Shown in pieces: positions 44,269-53,930 of a stretch of 64,000 nucleotides of DNA. Source of the DNA: an uncultured Pseudomonadales bacterium. Lineage in GTDB: Bacteria; Pseudomonadota; Gammaproteobacteria; Pseudomonadales; Cellvibrionaceae. Under the pieces are notes generated by a model. It was not told the DNA's origin and did no database searches. It worked only from the letters and a program-made list of their open reading frames with translations. The stretch is from NCBI GenBank assembly GCA_947487765.1, contig CANKXO010000001.1, forward strand, positions 868,001 through 932,000, given 5' to 3'. The position numbers and the translations under genes are program-made. How positions within the stretch are numbered: position 1 is the stretch's first letter; each line of letters starts with the position of its first letter.

Positions 44269-45435
44269 CTATTCAATGTTTCCTAATTTTGGCGTTAAGC
44301 GATAAATTGCTTCCAATATAGAGTGGCCTAACCGTTTACAGCGTTCTGGAGACCAGCCATATTGAGGGTCAGGAAGGTCTTCATTATCTATAAAAGGCAT
44401 TTCTAGTGTCATCGATGGGCACTGAAAATGATTGCCAACCCAGATACTGCCAATGCCTTTGGTATCTACGCCAAATTTAGAAAATGAATAGCTGCGTGTC
44501 ATTTGAAATTCAGCGCTGGCATCAAGTAATAGATGCTGAAATTCATCTTCGAGTTGCAACACTTTTTTTGATGTAGAGATATCTTTTTGATCAAGAATAT
44601 AATTATAAGGTCGGCTTTCATCGCCATGAATATCCAAAAATAAATCGCAGCCTATTTTTTCCATATGATTTTTAACACAGAAAACTTCAGGGCTATCCTC
44701 TGCATTTGCGGCCAACCATGCTCGATTAAGGTCAACACCTTTGGCATTGGTACGTAAATTTCCTAGGACAGAGCCATCTGGGTTCATATTGGGCACGATA
44801 TAAAATACTGCATTTTCTAATACGGCTTTAGCAGTGCCATCATGAGTATCCAAAAGCCGTTTTAGCAAACCTTCAATAAACCACTCTGCCATTGTTTCCG
44901 CGGGATGCTGGCGTGCAGTAATCCATATTTTTTTAATATCTTCAGGTTTGGGTGAGTTTTTTGTTGGATTAATTTTTTTCGCTTTAATGGCTAATACTGT
45001 CATATCCCGATTTTGATTGGAAAAACCGATATTGTCAGAACGGCAAATTGGTTGCGATTCAGCCCATGCTAATAAATCTAAATGGCGTTCGTAACTATAA
45101 GGAGCGAAATAAGCAATATAAATACTATTTTGTTCAACGTTGATGTCAATAATCAGCTCGCCATTTTTATAATGGCTGGGGGTTCGAAACCATGTTTTTC
45201 GATCATAGGATGCAACAGCATTATAGTTATCCCAGCCTTCGGAAAATGTTGCTTCGGACGCATTCATAAGCCGCATTGTTAACGACTTTCCTATAGCGCC
45301 CTGAACTCTAAAGTGAAACCATTGAAAATGATCGGCGGCTATATCTTTGCGAATGTTTAATTGAATATCATGAGGGTTATCTACGTTGATAACGTCAATA
45401 TTACCGGAATCAAAACTGGATGAAATGTTAATCAT
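44269..45435 (-). CDS. M14-family cytosolic carboxypeptidase
   Basis: A 388-residue zinc carboxypeptidase of the cytosolic CCP type. The N-terminal beta domain (about 1-130, with FHFRVQGAIGKS) precedes the catalytic domain. The zinc ligands are His177 and Glu180 in RQHPAETMAEW and His270 in DIHGDE. Asn/Arg in NPDG and DLNRAW bind the substrate carboxylate, and Glu345 in TLEMPF is the general base. No signal peptide is present. It is the distal gene of the dpp-like operon (5 bp after dppF), so it probably trims peptides after import. Confidence 0.88.
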   Translation of the reverse strand: MINISSSFDSGNIDVINVDNPHDIQLNIRKDIAADHFQWFHFRVQGAIGKSLTMRLMNASEATFSEGWDNYNAVASYDRKTWFRTPSHYKNGELIIDINVEQNSIYIAYFAPYSYERHLDLLAWAESQPICRSDNIGFSNQNRDMTVLAIKAKKINPTKNSPKPEDIKKIWITARQHPAETMAEWFIEGLLKRLLDTHDGTAKAVLENAVFYIVPNMNPDGSVLGNLRTNAKGVDLNRAWLAANAEDSPEVFCVKNHMEKIGCDLFLDIHGDESRPYNYILDQKDISTSKKVLQLEDEFQHLLLDASAEFQMTRSYSFSKFGVDTKGIGSIWVGNHFQCPSMTLEMPFIDNEDLPDPQYGWSPERCKRLGHSILEAIYRLTPKLGNIE

Positions 45436-45440
45436 AAGAT

Positions 45441-46463
45441 TTATAAGCGTCCTTCTTCAATAGCGTGGCAGGCAACTTGTGTACCTTCTATTTCAGTTAA
45501 TATGGGGATTTCTGCTTTACAGCGAGCATTGGCATATGGACAGCGCCCATGGAATACACAGCCAGAAGGTAAGTTAACAGGGGTTGGGACTTCGCCTTGG
45601 AGTTTAATATAGCTTGAGTGATTGTCATTGAGTCTTGGGATGGCTGATAGTAAGGCTTGGGTATAGGGGTGGCGAGGGCGATCAAATAATCGTTCGGCTG
45701 TACTGACTTCACACAAAGTGCCTAAGTACATTACCGCAACACGGGTACCGAAATGTTCTACAACGGCTAAATCATGGGTGATAAACAAGTAAGTCAAACC
45801 GCGTTCTTGTTGAGCATCCATCATTAAATTCAGTACTTGTGCTTGGATGGATACATCAAGGGCGGAAATGGGTTCGTCCGCAACAATAAATTCAGGATCA
45901 ACGGCTAAGGCACGAGCAATGCTAATGCGCTGACGTTGTCCTCCGGAAAATTCGTGAGGAAAGCGTGAGCCCCAAGTTGGATCAATACCTACTGACAACA
46001 TAACTTCATGCACTTTGTCTTGAACCGTTGCATTATCCCATGTGGGGTTATGTATTTTAATGGGTTCCATTAAAGTGGCATTGATTGTCATTCTTGGATT
46101 GAGAGATGCATAGGGATTTTGGAAAATCATCTGCATTTTTTTGCGGTAAGGCATAATTTCCTTATTGGCAAACAGTGTATCAATACGATCACCTTTATAA
46201 TGAATGCTACCTTGTGTTGGCTTTTCTAGTCCCATGACAAGGCGTGCAACAGTTGATTTTCCACAACCGGATTCACCCACCAAGCAAAGTGATTCACCTT
46301 GCATAACATTTAAGTTCAAGCCATTGACAGCATGCACATATTCTTTTTTTCGCCGAATCTTTCCGCTCTCAAATTTTAATTGATCGAGGAAATCTCCAGA
46401 AATAGAGAAGCGTTTATATAATTCCTTTACTTCAAGTAAAGGTGTGTTTAATTTAGTATCCAC
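45441..46463 (-). CDS. dppF: oligopeptide/dipeptide ABC transporter ATP-binding protein (DppF/OppF-like)
   Basis: A 340-residue ATPase of the peptide transporter. Walker A is GESGCGKST near residue 60-68, the signature is LSGGQ-type SGGQRQRISIARAL, and Walker B is EFIVADEPISALD. The C-terminal C-x-F-H-x-R-C region GCVFHGRCPYANARC may bind an iron-sulfur cluster, typical of OppF/DppF. It follows dppD by 18 bp on the minus strand. Confidence 0.92.
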   Translation of the reverse strand: MDTKLNTPLLEVKELYKRFSISGDFLDQLKFESGKIRRKKEYVHAVNGLNLNVMQGESLCLVGESGCGKSTVARLVMGLEKPTQGSIHYKGDRIDTLFANKEIMPYRKKMQMIFQNPYASLNPRMTINATLMEPIKIHNPTWDNATVQDKVHEVMLSVGIDPTWGSRFPHEFSGGQRQRISIARALAVDPEFIVADEPISALDVSIQAQVLNLMMDAQQERGLTYLFITHDLAVVEHFGTRVAVMYLGTLCEVSTAERLFDRPRHPYTQALLSAIPRLNDNHSSYIKLQGEVPTPVNLPSGCVFHGRCPYANARCKAEIPILTEIEGTQVACHAIEEGRL

Positions 46464-46481
46464 AAGAAATCCGTGTTGTTT

Positions 46482-47468
46482 TTATTCGCTAAGCAGGGGT
46501 TGGCTTTTCATTTTTTCTACCATATGGCATGCAACTTTACAGCCTCCAGAAGTTGTGTATTTTGGATGCGTTCTGGTGCAAGTATTTTCTGCGTGTTCAC
46601 AACGAGGGTGGAATACACAGCCCGTTATTCTTGTATTTAATGATGGCATCGAACCCGGGATTTGTTGCAATCTTTCGCCGCGAATTGTCATTTGTGGTAG
46701 CGCATTAATTAGTCCTTGAGTGTAAGGGTGTTGTGCATCATTAATAATTTCCTTGGTAGGGCCTTGTTCGATTATTCGGCCGGAATACATGACAAATAAA
46801 CGGTTTGTCACTTGGGAGATAACACCAAGGTCGTGAGTAATCATGATTAAAGCGACATGGTTACGTTCGCAGAGCTCAAGAATTAGCTCCATAATTTCAG
46901 CTTGGATGGTTACATCCAGTGCTGTTGTTGGCTCATCAGCAATAATAATTTCAGGGTCCATCAGCAAGCCAATGGCAATCACGATACGCTGGCGCATACC
47001 ACCTGAAAGTTCATGGGGGTATTGATCTAAACGCGTTTCAGGTGAGGGAATATAAACTTGCTGTAATTTTTGAATCGCGATTTTTTTTGCATCATTTTTA
47101 TTTATTTTACGATGGGCCTGTAGGCACTCAATCATTTGTGTACCAATAGTAAGAACAGGGTTTAATGTCATCATAGGATCTTGGAAAATCATGGATATAC
47201 GATTACCACGAATATCACGAAGTTCTTTTGCAGACAGGTTCGCTAAATCCCGGTCTTCAAATAAGACGTTGCCGCCAGTAATAGAACCAGGGCGGGAAAT
47301 TAAATTTAAAATTGAAAACCCGAGCACTGACTTACCTGCACCAGATTCACCAACAATCCCAACACGATCGCCACGCTCAATTGAGAAATTAATATCTTGA
47401 AGTGCTTTCACACTGCCGCTACGCATGTCGAATGAGACTTCTAGATCATTAACTTGTAATAGTGCCAT
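46482..47468 (-). CDS. dppD: dipeptide ABC transporter ATP-binding protein (DppD-like)
   Basis: A 328-residue ATPase pairing with DppF. It has the Walker [10 protein letters not shown], signature [16 protein letters not shown] and Walker [12 protein letters not shown]. The C-terminal Cys motif [15 protein letters not shown] is the same type as in DppF. It sits 3 bp after dppC and 18 bp before dppF, in a single operon. Confidence 0.92.
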   Translation of the reverse strand: MALLQVNDLEVSFDMRSGSVKALQDINFSIERGDRVGIVGESGAGKSVLGFSILNLISRPGSITGGNVLFEDRDLANLSAKELRDIRGNRISMIFQDPMMTLNPVLTIGTQMIECLQAHRKINKNDAKKIAIQKLQQVYIPSPETRLDQYPHELSGGMRQRIVIAIGLLMDPEIIIADEPTTALDVTIQAEIMELILELCERNHVALIMITHDLGVISQVTNRLFVMYSGRIIEQGPTKEIINDAQHPYTQGLINALPQMTIRGERLQQIPGSMPSLNTRITGCVFHPRCEHAENTCTRTHPKYTTSGGCKVACHMVEKMKSQPLLSE

Positions 47469-47471
47469 TGC

Positions 47472-48428
47472 TTAGCCTTTGTAAAGTTTCGGATTCAACA
47501 CGTCACGTAACCAGTCACCTAATAAGTTCATTACTAAAACCAGGAGGACCAAGACAATGCCTGGAATCATAGTAATCCACCAGGCGCCAGAGAATATATA
47601 TTCGAAACCGCTGGAAATTAGTGAGCCCAAAGATGGTTCGGATGCTGGCATGCCAAGTCCAAGAAAAGATAATGAAGCTTCAGCAATAATTGCATTGGCA
47701 ACCTGCACGGTTGAAATAACTAAAATAGGGGATAGGGTATTCGGTAAAATATGTCGAAACATAATACGTGGAGTACTTAAGCCAATAACTCTGGCAGCAT
47801 CGACGTATTCTTTTTCTTTTTCTGCAAGAACCGACGCGCGAACCGTACGTGCGTATTGTGGCCATTCGGCAATTCCTATCACAAGGATAAGCATAAACAT
47901 GGCAAGCTCTTGATAGAGCTCTGTACCAAAGCTAGCTTGAAAAACTGCAAGAAAAATAATCGCGACCATTAAAGTCGAGAACGATAACTGTACATCGGCC
48001 ATGCGCATTAAAAAGCTATCTAGTCGGCCACCAATGTAACCTGCCACTAAACCGATACAAATACCAAGAAAAGCTTGCAAGAAAACAGCGCCAATACCAA
48101 TAAGTAATGATACTCGTGTCCCATATAAAATTGTTGACCAAAGGTCGCGGCCTTGATTGTCAGTGCCGAGCCAAAAACTTTCATCTCCTTCTTCTGACCA
48201 GCTCGGTGGAATCTCCGAATTCATGATATCAATTGATGCTGGGTCATAAGGATCAAATGGCGCGATTGCCGGGGCAAATAAGGCCATAAAAACATAAGCA
48301 ATAAATACTAAAAAACATAGTTGAGCAACGATATCAATTTTAAAGCTGTGCCAAAAATGTGACTTGAAAAACTTTTCTGACATAGTATGAGCTTGGTTAT
48401 TCACCGGAAGTGTTGAGTTCTGTGTCAT
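47472..48428 (-). CDS. dppC: peptide ABC transporter permease (DppC-like)
   Basis: The ATG at 48428 follows GGAGGAAAAA, giving 318 residues. A longer frame extending to 48539 would overlap dppB by 95 bp and is not used. About six membrane helices are seen. The first is preceded by a cytoplasmic tail, and the EAA loop is EYVDAARVIGLSTPRIMFRHILPNTLSP, split here over two stretches. This is the contact for the ATPases. It forms the permease pair with DppB. Confidence 0.9.
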   Translation of the reverse strand: MTQNSTLPVNNQAHTMSEKFFKSHFWHSFKIDIVAQLCFLVFIAYVFMALFAPAIAPFDPYDPASIDIMNSEIPPSWSEEGDESFWLGTDNQGRDLWSTILYGTRVSLLIGIGAVFLQAFLGICIGLVAGYIGGRLDSFLMRMADVQLSFSTLMVAIIFLAVFQASFGTELYQELAMFMLILVIGIAEWPQYARTVRASVLAEKEKEYVDAARVIGLSTPRIMFRHILPNTLSPILVISTVQVANAIIAEASLSFLGLGMPASEPSLGSLISSGFEYIFSGAWWITMIPGIVLVLLVLVMNLLGDWLRDVLNPKLYKG

Positions 48429-48444
48429 ATTTTTTCCTCCAGTG

Positions 48445-49422
48445 CTACTTATTACCAATGAGTTTGACAGTTGGATTGACCAAGCCGTATATGATGTCAA
48501 CAACGGTATTGACGAAAATAAATATGGCTCCAACAACAATTAAATAAGCCACAATTAATGGTGTATCGACGCGATTAACGGCTTCAAGAAATAAAAACCC
48601 CATACCAGGCCATTGAAATACTGTTTCAGTCAAAATTGTATAAGCAACCATGGTTCCGATTTGTACTCCGCCAACGGTAATAACGGGGAGCATGGTATTT
48701 TTGAGAGCATGAACATAATGAATTCGGTTGGGGAATAAGCCCTTAGCCCATGCAAAGCGTACATACTCTGACTGTAATACTTCTTGCATTTCGGAACGTA
48801 TCAAGCGAATAAATAATGGCAACATAATCGATGCCAGTGTGATTGATGGCAAAACCAAATGCGCTAATCCATCTTTGGTGAGAAAAGCGCTATCCCATAA
48901 GCCTAAAAAACTACCTGTCTCCCCTCTGCCAAAAGCTGGTGCCCAACCTAATTCAATCGCAAAGATATAGATTAGACCAATTGCAGTGAGAAATACGGGG
49001 ACAGAAATACCGATAGTACTTAAGCCCATAATCGTTTTTGCGAACCAATTTTGCGGCTTTAAAGCACAATAAACACCAAAAGGTACAGAAAAGCTGATAA
49101 TGATCAACGTTGCGCCAAAGACTAAATCCAGTGTTGCTGATAGTTTTGATAAGATGACTTCGAGTGCAGGTTTCTTAAAAAAATAAGAGGTGCCTAAATC
49201 TCCCTGTAAGGCTTTGCCAGCGAAACGCAGGTATTGGGTAATAAATGGGTCGTTTAAGCCTAGTTCGTCTCTTAAGGCTTGCCTTTCTGCTTCAGAAACT
49301 GACTGCCCAACCAATTCACGTAAAGGATCCCCCAAGTTATCCTGAATAGAAAAACTGATGATGCTAATAACGAACATAACCGCGATGGCTTGTGCTAATC
49401 GCTTAATTAAAAATGCAAGCAT
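48445..49422 (-). CDS. dppB: peptide ABC transporter permease (DppB-like)
   Basis: A 325-residue permease with about six membrane helices. The EAA loop near residue 225 reads SEYVRFAWAKGLFPNRI, then the conserved HALKNTMLPVITVGG. The N-terminus MLAFLIKRLAQAIAVMFVIS is the family start. It is separated from dppA by 165 bp holding a hairpin, so SBP and permease levels probably differ. Confidence 0.92.
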   Translation of the reverse strand: MLAFLIKRLAQAIAVMFVISIISFSIQDNLGDPLRELVGQSVSEAERQALRDELGLNDPFITQYLRFAGKALQGDLGTSYFFKKPALEVILSKLSATLDLVFGATLIIISFSVPFGVYCALKPQNWFAKTIMGLSTIGISVPVFLTAIGLIYIFAIELGWAPAFGRGETGSFLGLWDSAFLTKDGLAHLVLPSITLASIMLPLFIRLIRSEMQEVLQSEYVRFAWAKGLFPNRIHYVHALKNTMLPVITVGGVQIGTMVAYTILTETVFQWPGMGFLFLEAVNRVDTPLIVAYLIVVGAIFIFVNTVVDIIYGLVNPTVKLIGNK

Positions 49423-49542
49423 GGATCTTTTGCCTTTCGACCTTTTCTCTGTCGGTAATTTTTATAATTATGAATGCACGAAATCTATAGTCGATTTTCA
49501 GCTACAATAAAATACTGTGAAATATATGTTTCTGTAAGGCTT

Positions 49543-49576
49543 AACATAACTTGGGCGCTAAGGCCCAAGCTATGTT
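49543..49576 (-). terminator. intercistronic hairpin between dppA and dppB
   Basis: AACATA-A-CTTGGGC and GCCCAAG-C-TATGTT pair over 7 plus 6 bp with one mismatch and a 6-nt loop. It lies 12 bp downstream of the dppA stop. No U-tract follows on the minus strand, so it probably protects the 3' end of dppA mRNA or partly terminates, as is usual between substrate-binding-protein and permease genes. Confidence 0.6.
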
Positions 49577-49587
49577 TATTATAATGA

Positions 49588-51147
49588 TTATTTAGTGATA
49601 ACTAAATCTCCCAAATAAGGGTAGTTCATTTTATTGACGATTGGCGAAACATTAACTCCTTTTTTAGCTGCCCATGAAAGGTCTTGCCAGTGTAAAGGAA
49701 TAAATGCGGCTTCATCGAATAATATTTTCTCGATTTTTTGCATTATAGCCGCACGCTTAGAAGGGTCGGTTTCTGTATTGGCTTGATCAATCATTGCATC
49801 AACATTTTTATTACAATAATTACCGCTATTGTATTGGCCTCGTCCTGTTTCCTTATTGACACAAGCAGCTAAAAACTCATAAAAATTGTTTGAGTCCTCA
49901 GTATCAGCATGCCAGCCAATCATTTGCATATCTCCAGAGCGGGCATCATATGCAGGCCAATATTGTGCTTTGGGCATAGTTTTCAAATCAACTTTAATAC
50001 CAATCTTGCCTAACATTGAAGCCACTGCTTGAGCAATCTTGTCATCATTGACATAACGGTTATTGGGAGCAAGCATTGTTACAGTAAAGCCTTTTTCATA
50101 ACCAGCCTCTTTCATAAGCTGCTTAGCTTTTTTCAAATCGTAACGTGGCTTTAGATTTGGATTGTAACCCAAGTAGCCTTCGGGACTCATTTGTGCGGCG
50201 GGTGTGGCAAAGTTTTTCATGATCTTTTTAACAATGCCTTCTTGATTAACAGCATAAGCCATTGCTAAGCGTACACGAACATCTTTGAAAGCCTCAACAC
50301 GTTCCTGGTTCATTTGAAAGGTGATAATACGTGTTCCAGACATTGTCACGAGATCAACATTGCCACTTTTTTTAATACGGTCATGATCAGTGGGGGGGAC
50401 AGGGGCGATAAAGTCAACATCGCCAGCAAGAAGTGCTGCCACACGAGTTGGAGATTCTTTAATAGGTGTGAGAACAATATTGTCGACGTTGCCTTTAGAT
50501 GTTTTGTCCCAGTAGTTCGCATAGCGCTTAAAGTCAACGCGAACGCCTTGTTCACGGTTCGATACTATGTAAGGTCCTGTTCCTGAGAGGTTTCGCGAAG
50601 CAAAAGAATTACCGCTTTTGACTATCTCGTCTTTATTTTTACCGTTTGCCTCTTTTCCTGAATAAAATTTGCTATCCATTGCAAAAATATAGGTAGCATT
50701 ATTTAACACTAACGGAAACGCTGATTTAGTGACGAGATCAAACGTGTGGTCATCAATGATTTTGACGCTTTCAAATTCGGTAAATATACCTTTAAAGTCA
50801 GGAGATTCTTTTAAGCGGTTAAAAGAAAATTGAATATCTTTTGAGGTGAGTTTATTGCCCGTATGGAACGTCACGCCTTTGCGTAATGTAAAACGCATGG
50901 TTTTTTCATCGATTCGCGTCCATTTTTCAGCGAGGCGTGGTTCAAACCCTAATTCTCTATCCCAGCGTACCAATGGGTCAAAAGCCATATGCGAAAATTG
51001 AAGCATGCCTCCACTGAGCTGTTCCTGTGGGTCTAATGTAACGGGGTCTGCATCATATGCAATCTTGATGGTGTTTGCTTGTGCACTCATCATGATGCCT
51101 GCACTCAGCGCAAGAACTGCGAGTGAGTTGACGGCTTGCTTTATCAT
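49588..51147 (-). CDS. dppA: peptide ABC transporter substrate-binding protein (DppA-like, SBP family 5)
   Basis: A 519-residue periplasmic peptide-binding protein. The ATG at 51147 follows GGAG at 8 bp. A signal peptide (about 1-25, ending SAQA) precedes the SBP5 signature IKIAYDADPVTLDPQEQLSG. A long bilobal body with Ala/Gly/Arg-rich hinge follows, and FIPLHWQDLSWAAK lies near the end. The ligand class, dipeptides versus longer peptides or a peptide-like compound, cannot be read from sequence. It is the first gene of the minus-strand operon dppABCDF-M14. Confidence 0.92.
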   Translation of the reverse strand: MIKQAVNSLAVLALSAGIMMSAQANTIKIAYDADPVTLDPQEQLSGGMLQFSHMAFDPLVRWDRELGFEPRLAEKWTRIDEKTMRFTLRKGVTFHTGNKLTSKDIQFSFNRLKESPDFKGIFTEFESVKIIDDHTFDLVTKSAFPLVLNNATYIFAMDSKFYSGKEANGKNKDEIVKSGNSFASRNLSGTGPYIVSNREQGVRVDFKRYANYWDKTSKGNVDNIVLTPIKESPTRVAALLAGDVDFIAPVPPTDHDRIKKSGNVDLVTMSGTRIITFQMNQERVEAFKDVRVRLAMAYAVNQEGIVKKIMKNFATPAAQMSPEGYLGYNPNLKPRYDLKKAKQLMKEAGYEKGFTVTMLAPNNRYVNDDKIAQAVASMLGKIGIKVDLKTMPKAQYWPAYDARSGDMQMIGWHADTEDSNNFYEFLAACVNKETGRGQYNSGNYCNKNVDAMIDQANTETDPSKRAAIMQKIEKILFDEAAFIPLHWQDLSWAAKKGVNVSPIVNKMNYPYLGDLVITK

Positions 51148-51611
51148 AATAGTCTCCACTTTTTATTTTTTAATGTTATTAATTATGTGTGGCAACAGGG
51201 TATAGAACCACTTATGTAAAATCCAATTCAAATATTAACTATCATTATTGAAATGGCGCATATGCATGAGAATTAGAATTTTGACTGAAGGTATCACTTA
51301 TTATCTGAGGGCTTGTGATTGTTGAGGTGGCTAATAAGAAGGTGGTCAGAGGTGTTTTTGGTCAATAGTTCATGCATTCCACTTTTTTGTTAGGATGGAT
51401 GTTAAGTCTTTGATTTTAATAAAAAATAACCTTTGATTTTAAAATTCACCCGATTTGAACCAGTGATTTCTGTATTTGTGAGCACAATAGCCAAAGATGC
51501 TAGCTCCTGTAACTCCTTTAGTTATTATTGCTCTTTATTTTTTACTTATTTGCTTGTGTGATTATACTAAAGCATAATTCCCCCAATTTTTGAGATAGTT
51601 AAGGTTATTCA
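51148..51611. promoter_or_regulatory. divergent region between dppA and flavin reductase
   Basis: This 464-bp A+T-rich gap holds no gene. Near 51222 CCAATTCAA and an imperfect inverse (ATTGAAATGG near 51260) could be a LysR-type site related to the one upstream of the local lysR. TATACT at 51563-51568 may be the -10 of the flavin reductase promoter. No terminator or RNA gene was recognised. Confidence 0.45.
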
Positions 51612-52100
51612 ATGCGGTTAGCAGAAGATTTGCGTTTAGGGATGCGTCGTTTGGCATCAGGTGTTTGTGTTGTCACTACTAAGGTCGGAAATGATAGGTA
51701 TGCAATGACTGCCTCATCTGTTACATCATTATCTGATGATCCAGCATCGCTATTGGTCTGTGTGAATAAAACTGCCGCAATACAACCTTTTCTCGTTAAA
51801 GGTCAGCCTTTAGCGATTAATATTTTAGGGGTAGAGCAGCAAGACGTGTCCAATAAATGTGCTCAAAAGGATGCAGGAGAAGAGCGTTTTTCTGTCGGGG
51901 ATTGGGTTCAGCACGAAACAACAAGCTTACCATATTTACAAACGGCTCAAGCTGTTTTCCTTTGTGAAGTTGATAATGAAAATCATGAGTATGGTACTCA
52001 TCAGATTGTGATTGGCCGCCTGACGGATGTCATTATTCCTGAGGTTGATGTTAATCCATTGATCTATGTCGATGGGAAGTATCAGCAATTACCTTCGTAA
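51612..52100 (+). CDS. flavin reductase-like (FMN-binding split-barrel) protein
   Basis: A 162-residue FMN-binding split-barrel protein of the HpaC/FRE-like family, which supplies reduced FMN to a monooxygenase. MRRLASGVCVVTT and MTASSVTSLSDDPASLLVCVN are the family signatures, and a later AQAVFLCEV strand is typical. No two-component monooxygenase gene is next to it, but the Nit1C flavin enzyme is 9 kb away; a link is not indicated. It converges on the sensor-kinase gene. Confidence 0.88.
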   Translation: MRLAEDLRLGMRRLASGVCVVTTKVGNDRYAMTASSVTSLSDDPASLLVCVNKTAAIQPFLVKGQPLAINILGVEQQDVSNKCAQKDAGEERFSVGDWVQHETTSLPYLQTAQAVFLCEVDNENHEYGTHQIVIGRLTDVIIPEVDVNPLIYVDGKYQQLPS

Positions 52101-52106
52101 GCTTCG

Positions 52107-53576
52107 CTAGGCGTCTTTTAACGGGATTTGAATACTGAATATTGCGCCTTTATCTTCTTCGGCATCAACGGTAATTGTTCCTCGATGATGCTCAGTAATA
52201 ATAAAATAAGAGACGGATAAACCTAGGCCTGTTCCTTTTCCCACTTCCTTAGTTGTAAAGAATGGATCAAATATATGCCTTTGCGTCCAGGAATCCATTC
52301 CTGGACCATTGTCTTTAATTTCTATATTGGCATTGTTATTAGAAAACAACAGCGTGATGTGAATTTCTAATGTGCCGTTTTTTTCAGCGTCATTAAAGGC
52401 ATGATAAGAGTTACTTAATAAATTTAAAATGACTTGTTGTATTTCTGCTGATGAACAGGGAACAGCAGGGTGGGTATCAGGGTAATGCTTAATAATGCGT
52501 GTAGTGCCTACACCGTTTGACTGATTAGCATTCATAGAATGTAAAGCAAGTTCGATAGATCGATCTAATAGTTCGGTCATATCGACTGATTCAAATTGTT
52601 TATTTTGCTCTCGTGAAAACTCCAACATATTCTTAACGATCAGCGTGGCGCGTTCTCCGGCATCTTTAATATCATCTAAGAAATCTATAATTCGCCTATT
52701 CTTTAGGTAGTCATTCATATTGGCAAGAGATAGATCTGCTTCCTCAGCAGCAGCTCTATTAGCCGTTAAAGTGAGAGAAATACGCCGTTTTATATTTTGG
52801 ATACTCTGCAATATCGTACCGAGCGGATTATTAATTTCATGGGCGACACCTGCTGCTAGCTCACCTAATGAATTCATTTTTTCATTTTGGATCATCATTG
52901 TTTCTAGCCTAACGCTTAAGGTGACATCATCGATACGAATAACCGCACCTTCAATCTCAGTAGAAAGCAATGGGTAAATTGTGAGGTCGCTATATTTTGC
53001 CTGACTGCCATGACCTTCCTGGCGATTCTCTCTTTTTTGGGTCTTTTGCAAGTCAATTGCCTTATCAATAAGGCTTTCATCAATATTTAATTCCGGTGCG
53101 ATATCAGACAATAAAAAGCCTAAAGCTTTATCGTAATTAATCCCTGTCGCTTGACGAGCAGCTGTATTCCAGTGGGTTATAACGCCATCGCGAGTTACTC
53201 CAATAATAATGGATGGCATAGAATTAATAATATTTTGAATATAGCCTTGTGTTGCTCGTAGTAATTCCTCAGTTATTTCATGATTTGCGATCTCATCGTA
53301 AAGTTGGCTATTGAGGTTGTATAATTTTTCACTACGCTCTAAAACTCGAGCTTCTAAATCCTTGTGTTTATTTTTTAATTCTTCTTCTGCATTTAAGTAT
53401 TTCTCTCGACTTCGTTTCAAACCAATAATGATAAATGCTTGAAAGAGGCAGCAGACACATAGGAAGGCAATGATGATATTGGTATAGGGAAGGGAATGAT
53501 TATAGATATCTGCATATGTAGGGATAGACAGGACAAAAGCTATTACTGCTATAATATACTTAAGTATAGGGTGCAT
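52107..53576 (-). CDS. orphan PAS sensor histidine kinase
   Basis: A 489-residue membrane sensor from the ATG at 53576 (TGGAA upstream; a TTG at 53600 would add 8 residues). Two membrane helices (about 5-25 and 34-55) are followed by a coiled coil (about 60-110) and a PAS domain with NSMPSIIIGVTRDGVITHWN. The HisKA motif GELAAGVAHEINNPLG carries the phospho-acceptor His, and the HATPase has DNGPGM and GKGTGLGLS. No response regulator gene is near, so the partner is elsewhere. Confidence 0.9.
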   Translation of the reverse strand: MHPILKYIIAVIAFVLSIPTYADIYNHSLPYTNIIIAFLCVCCLFQAFIIIGLKRSREKYLNAEEELKNKHKDLEARVLERSEKLYNLNSQLYDEIANHEITEELLRATQGYIQNIINSMPSIIIGVTRDGVITHWNTAARQATGINYDKALGFLLSDIAPELNIDESLIDKAIDLQKTQKRENRQEGHGSQAKYSDLTIYPLLSTEIEGAVIRIDDVTLSVRLETMMIQNEKMNSLGELAAGVAHEINNPLGTILQSIQNIKRRISLTLTANRAAAEEADLSLANMNDYLKNRRIIDFLDDIKDAGERATLIVKNMLEFSREQNKQFESVDMTELLDRSIELALHSMNANQSNGVGTTRIIKHYPDTHPAVPCSSAEIQQVILNLLSNSYHAFNDAEKNGTLEIHITLLFSNNNANIEIKDNGPGMDSWTQRHIFDPFFTTKEVGKGTGLGLSVSYFIITEHHRGTITVDAEEDKGAIFSIQIPLKDA

Positions 53577-53711
53577 ATTTTTCCAGCGATATCGTTGCAA
53601 TTGTTGTTATTCTGATCAGTATTTTCACAGTAAAATACCCGGTCATGTGTTAGTCATTTTCTGCTAAATATAGTCTATGAAAAATAAGTGCAATTCAACT
53701 GCTTAATTTGT

Positions 53712-53739
53712 TTGACAAGAATAAATTATCGGGTAGAAT
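53712..53739 (+). promoter_or_regulatory. tRNA-Val/Asp operon promoter
   Basis: TTGACA at 53712-53717 and TAGAAT at 53734-53739 are 16 bp apart. The discriminator GCGCACCTC follows. All three tRNA operons in the window share this discriminator type. Confidence 0.85.
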
Positions 53740-53757
53740 GCGCACCTCTTCAACGAC

Positions 53758-53833
53758 GGGTGGTTAGCTCAGTTGGTAGAGCGGCGCCCTTACAAGGCGT
53801 AGGTCACAGGTTCGACCCCTGTACCACCCACCA
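53758..53833 (+). tRNA. tRNA-Val (anticodon UAC)
   Basis: A 76-nt cloverleaf. The acceptor GGGTGGT pairs with ACCACCC, the anticodon loop CTTACAA gives UAC, the T-loop is GGTTCGACCCC, and CCA is encoded. It is first in a two-tRNA operon. Confidence 0.97.
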
Positions 53834-53846
53834 AAACATTCTATTC

Positions 53847-53923
53847 GGACCGGTAGTTCAGCTGGTTAGAATGCCGGCCTGTCACGCCGGAGGTCGCGGG
53901 TTCGAGTCCCGTCCGGTCCGCCA
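53847..53923 (+). tRNA. tRNA-Asp (anticodon GUC)
   Basis: A 77-nt cloverleaf. The acceptor GGACCGG pairs with CCGGTCC, the anticodon loop CTGTCAC gives GUC, the T-loop is GGTTCGAGTCC, and CCA is encoded. A terminator follows 7 bp later. Confidence 0.97.
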
Positions 53924-53930
53924 TATTTTG

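Noticed and set aside
47472-48539. Longer DppC start at 48539
   Set aside because: It would overlap DppB by 95 bp; the ATG at 48428 has a strong GGAGG site and fits the family start.
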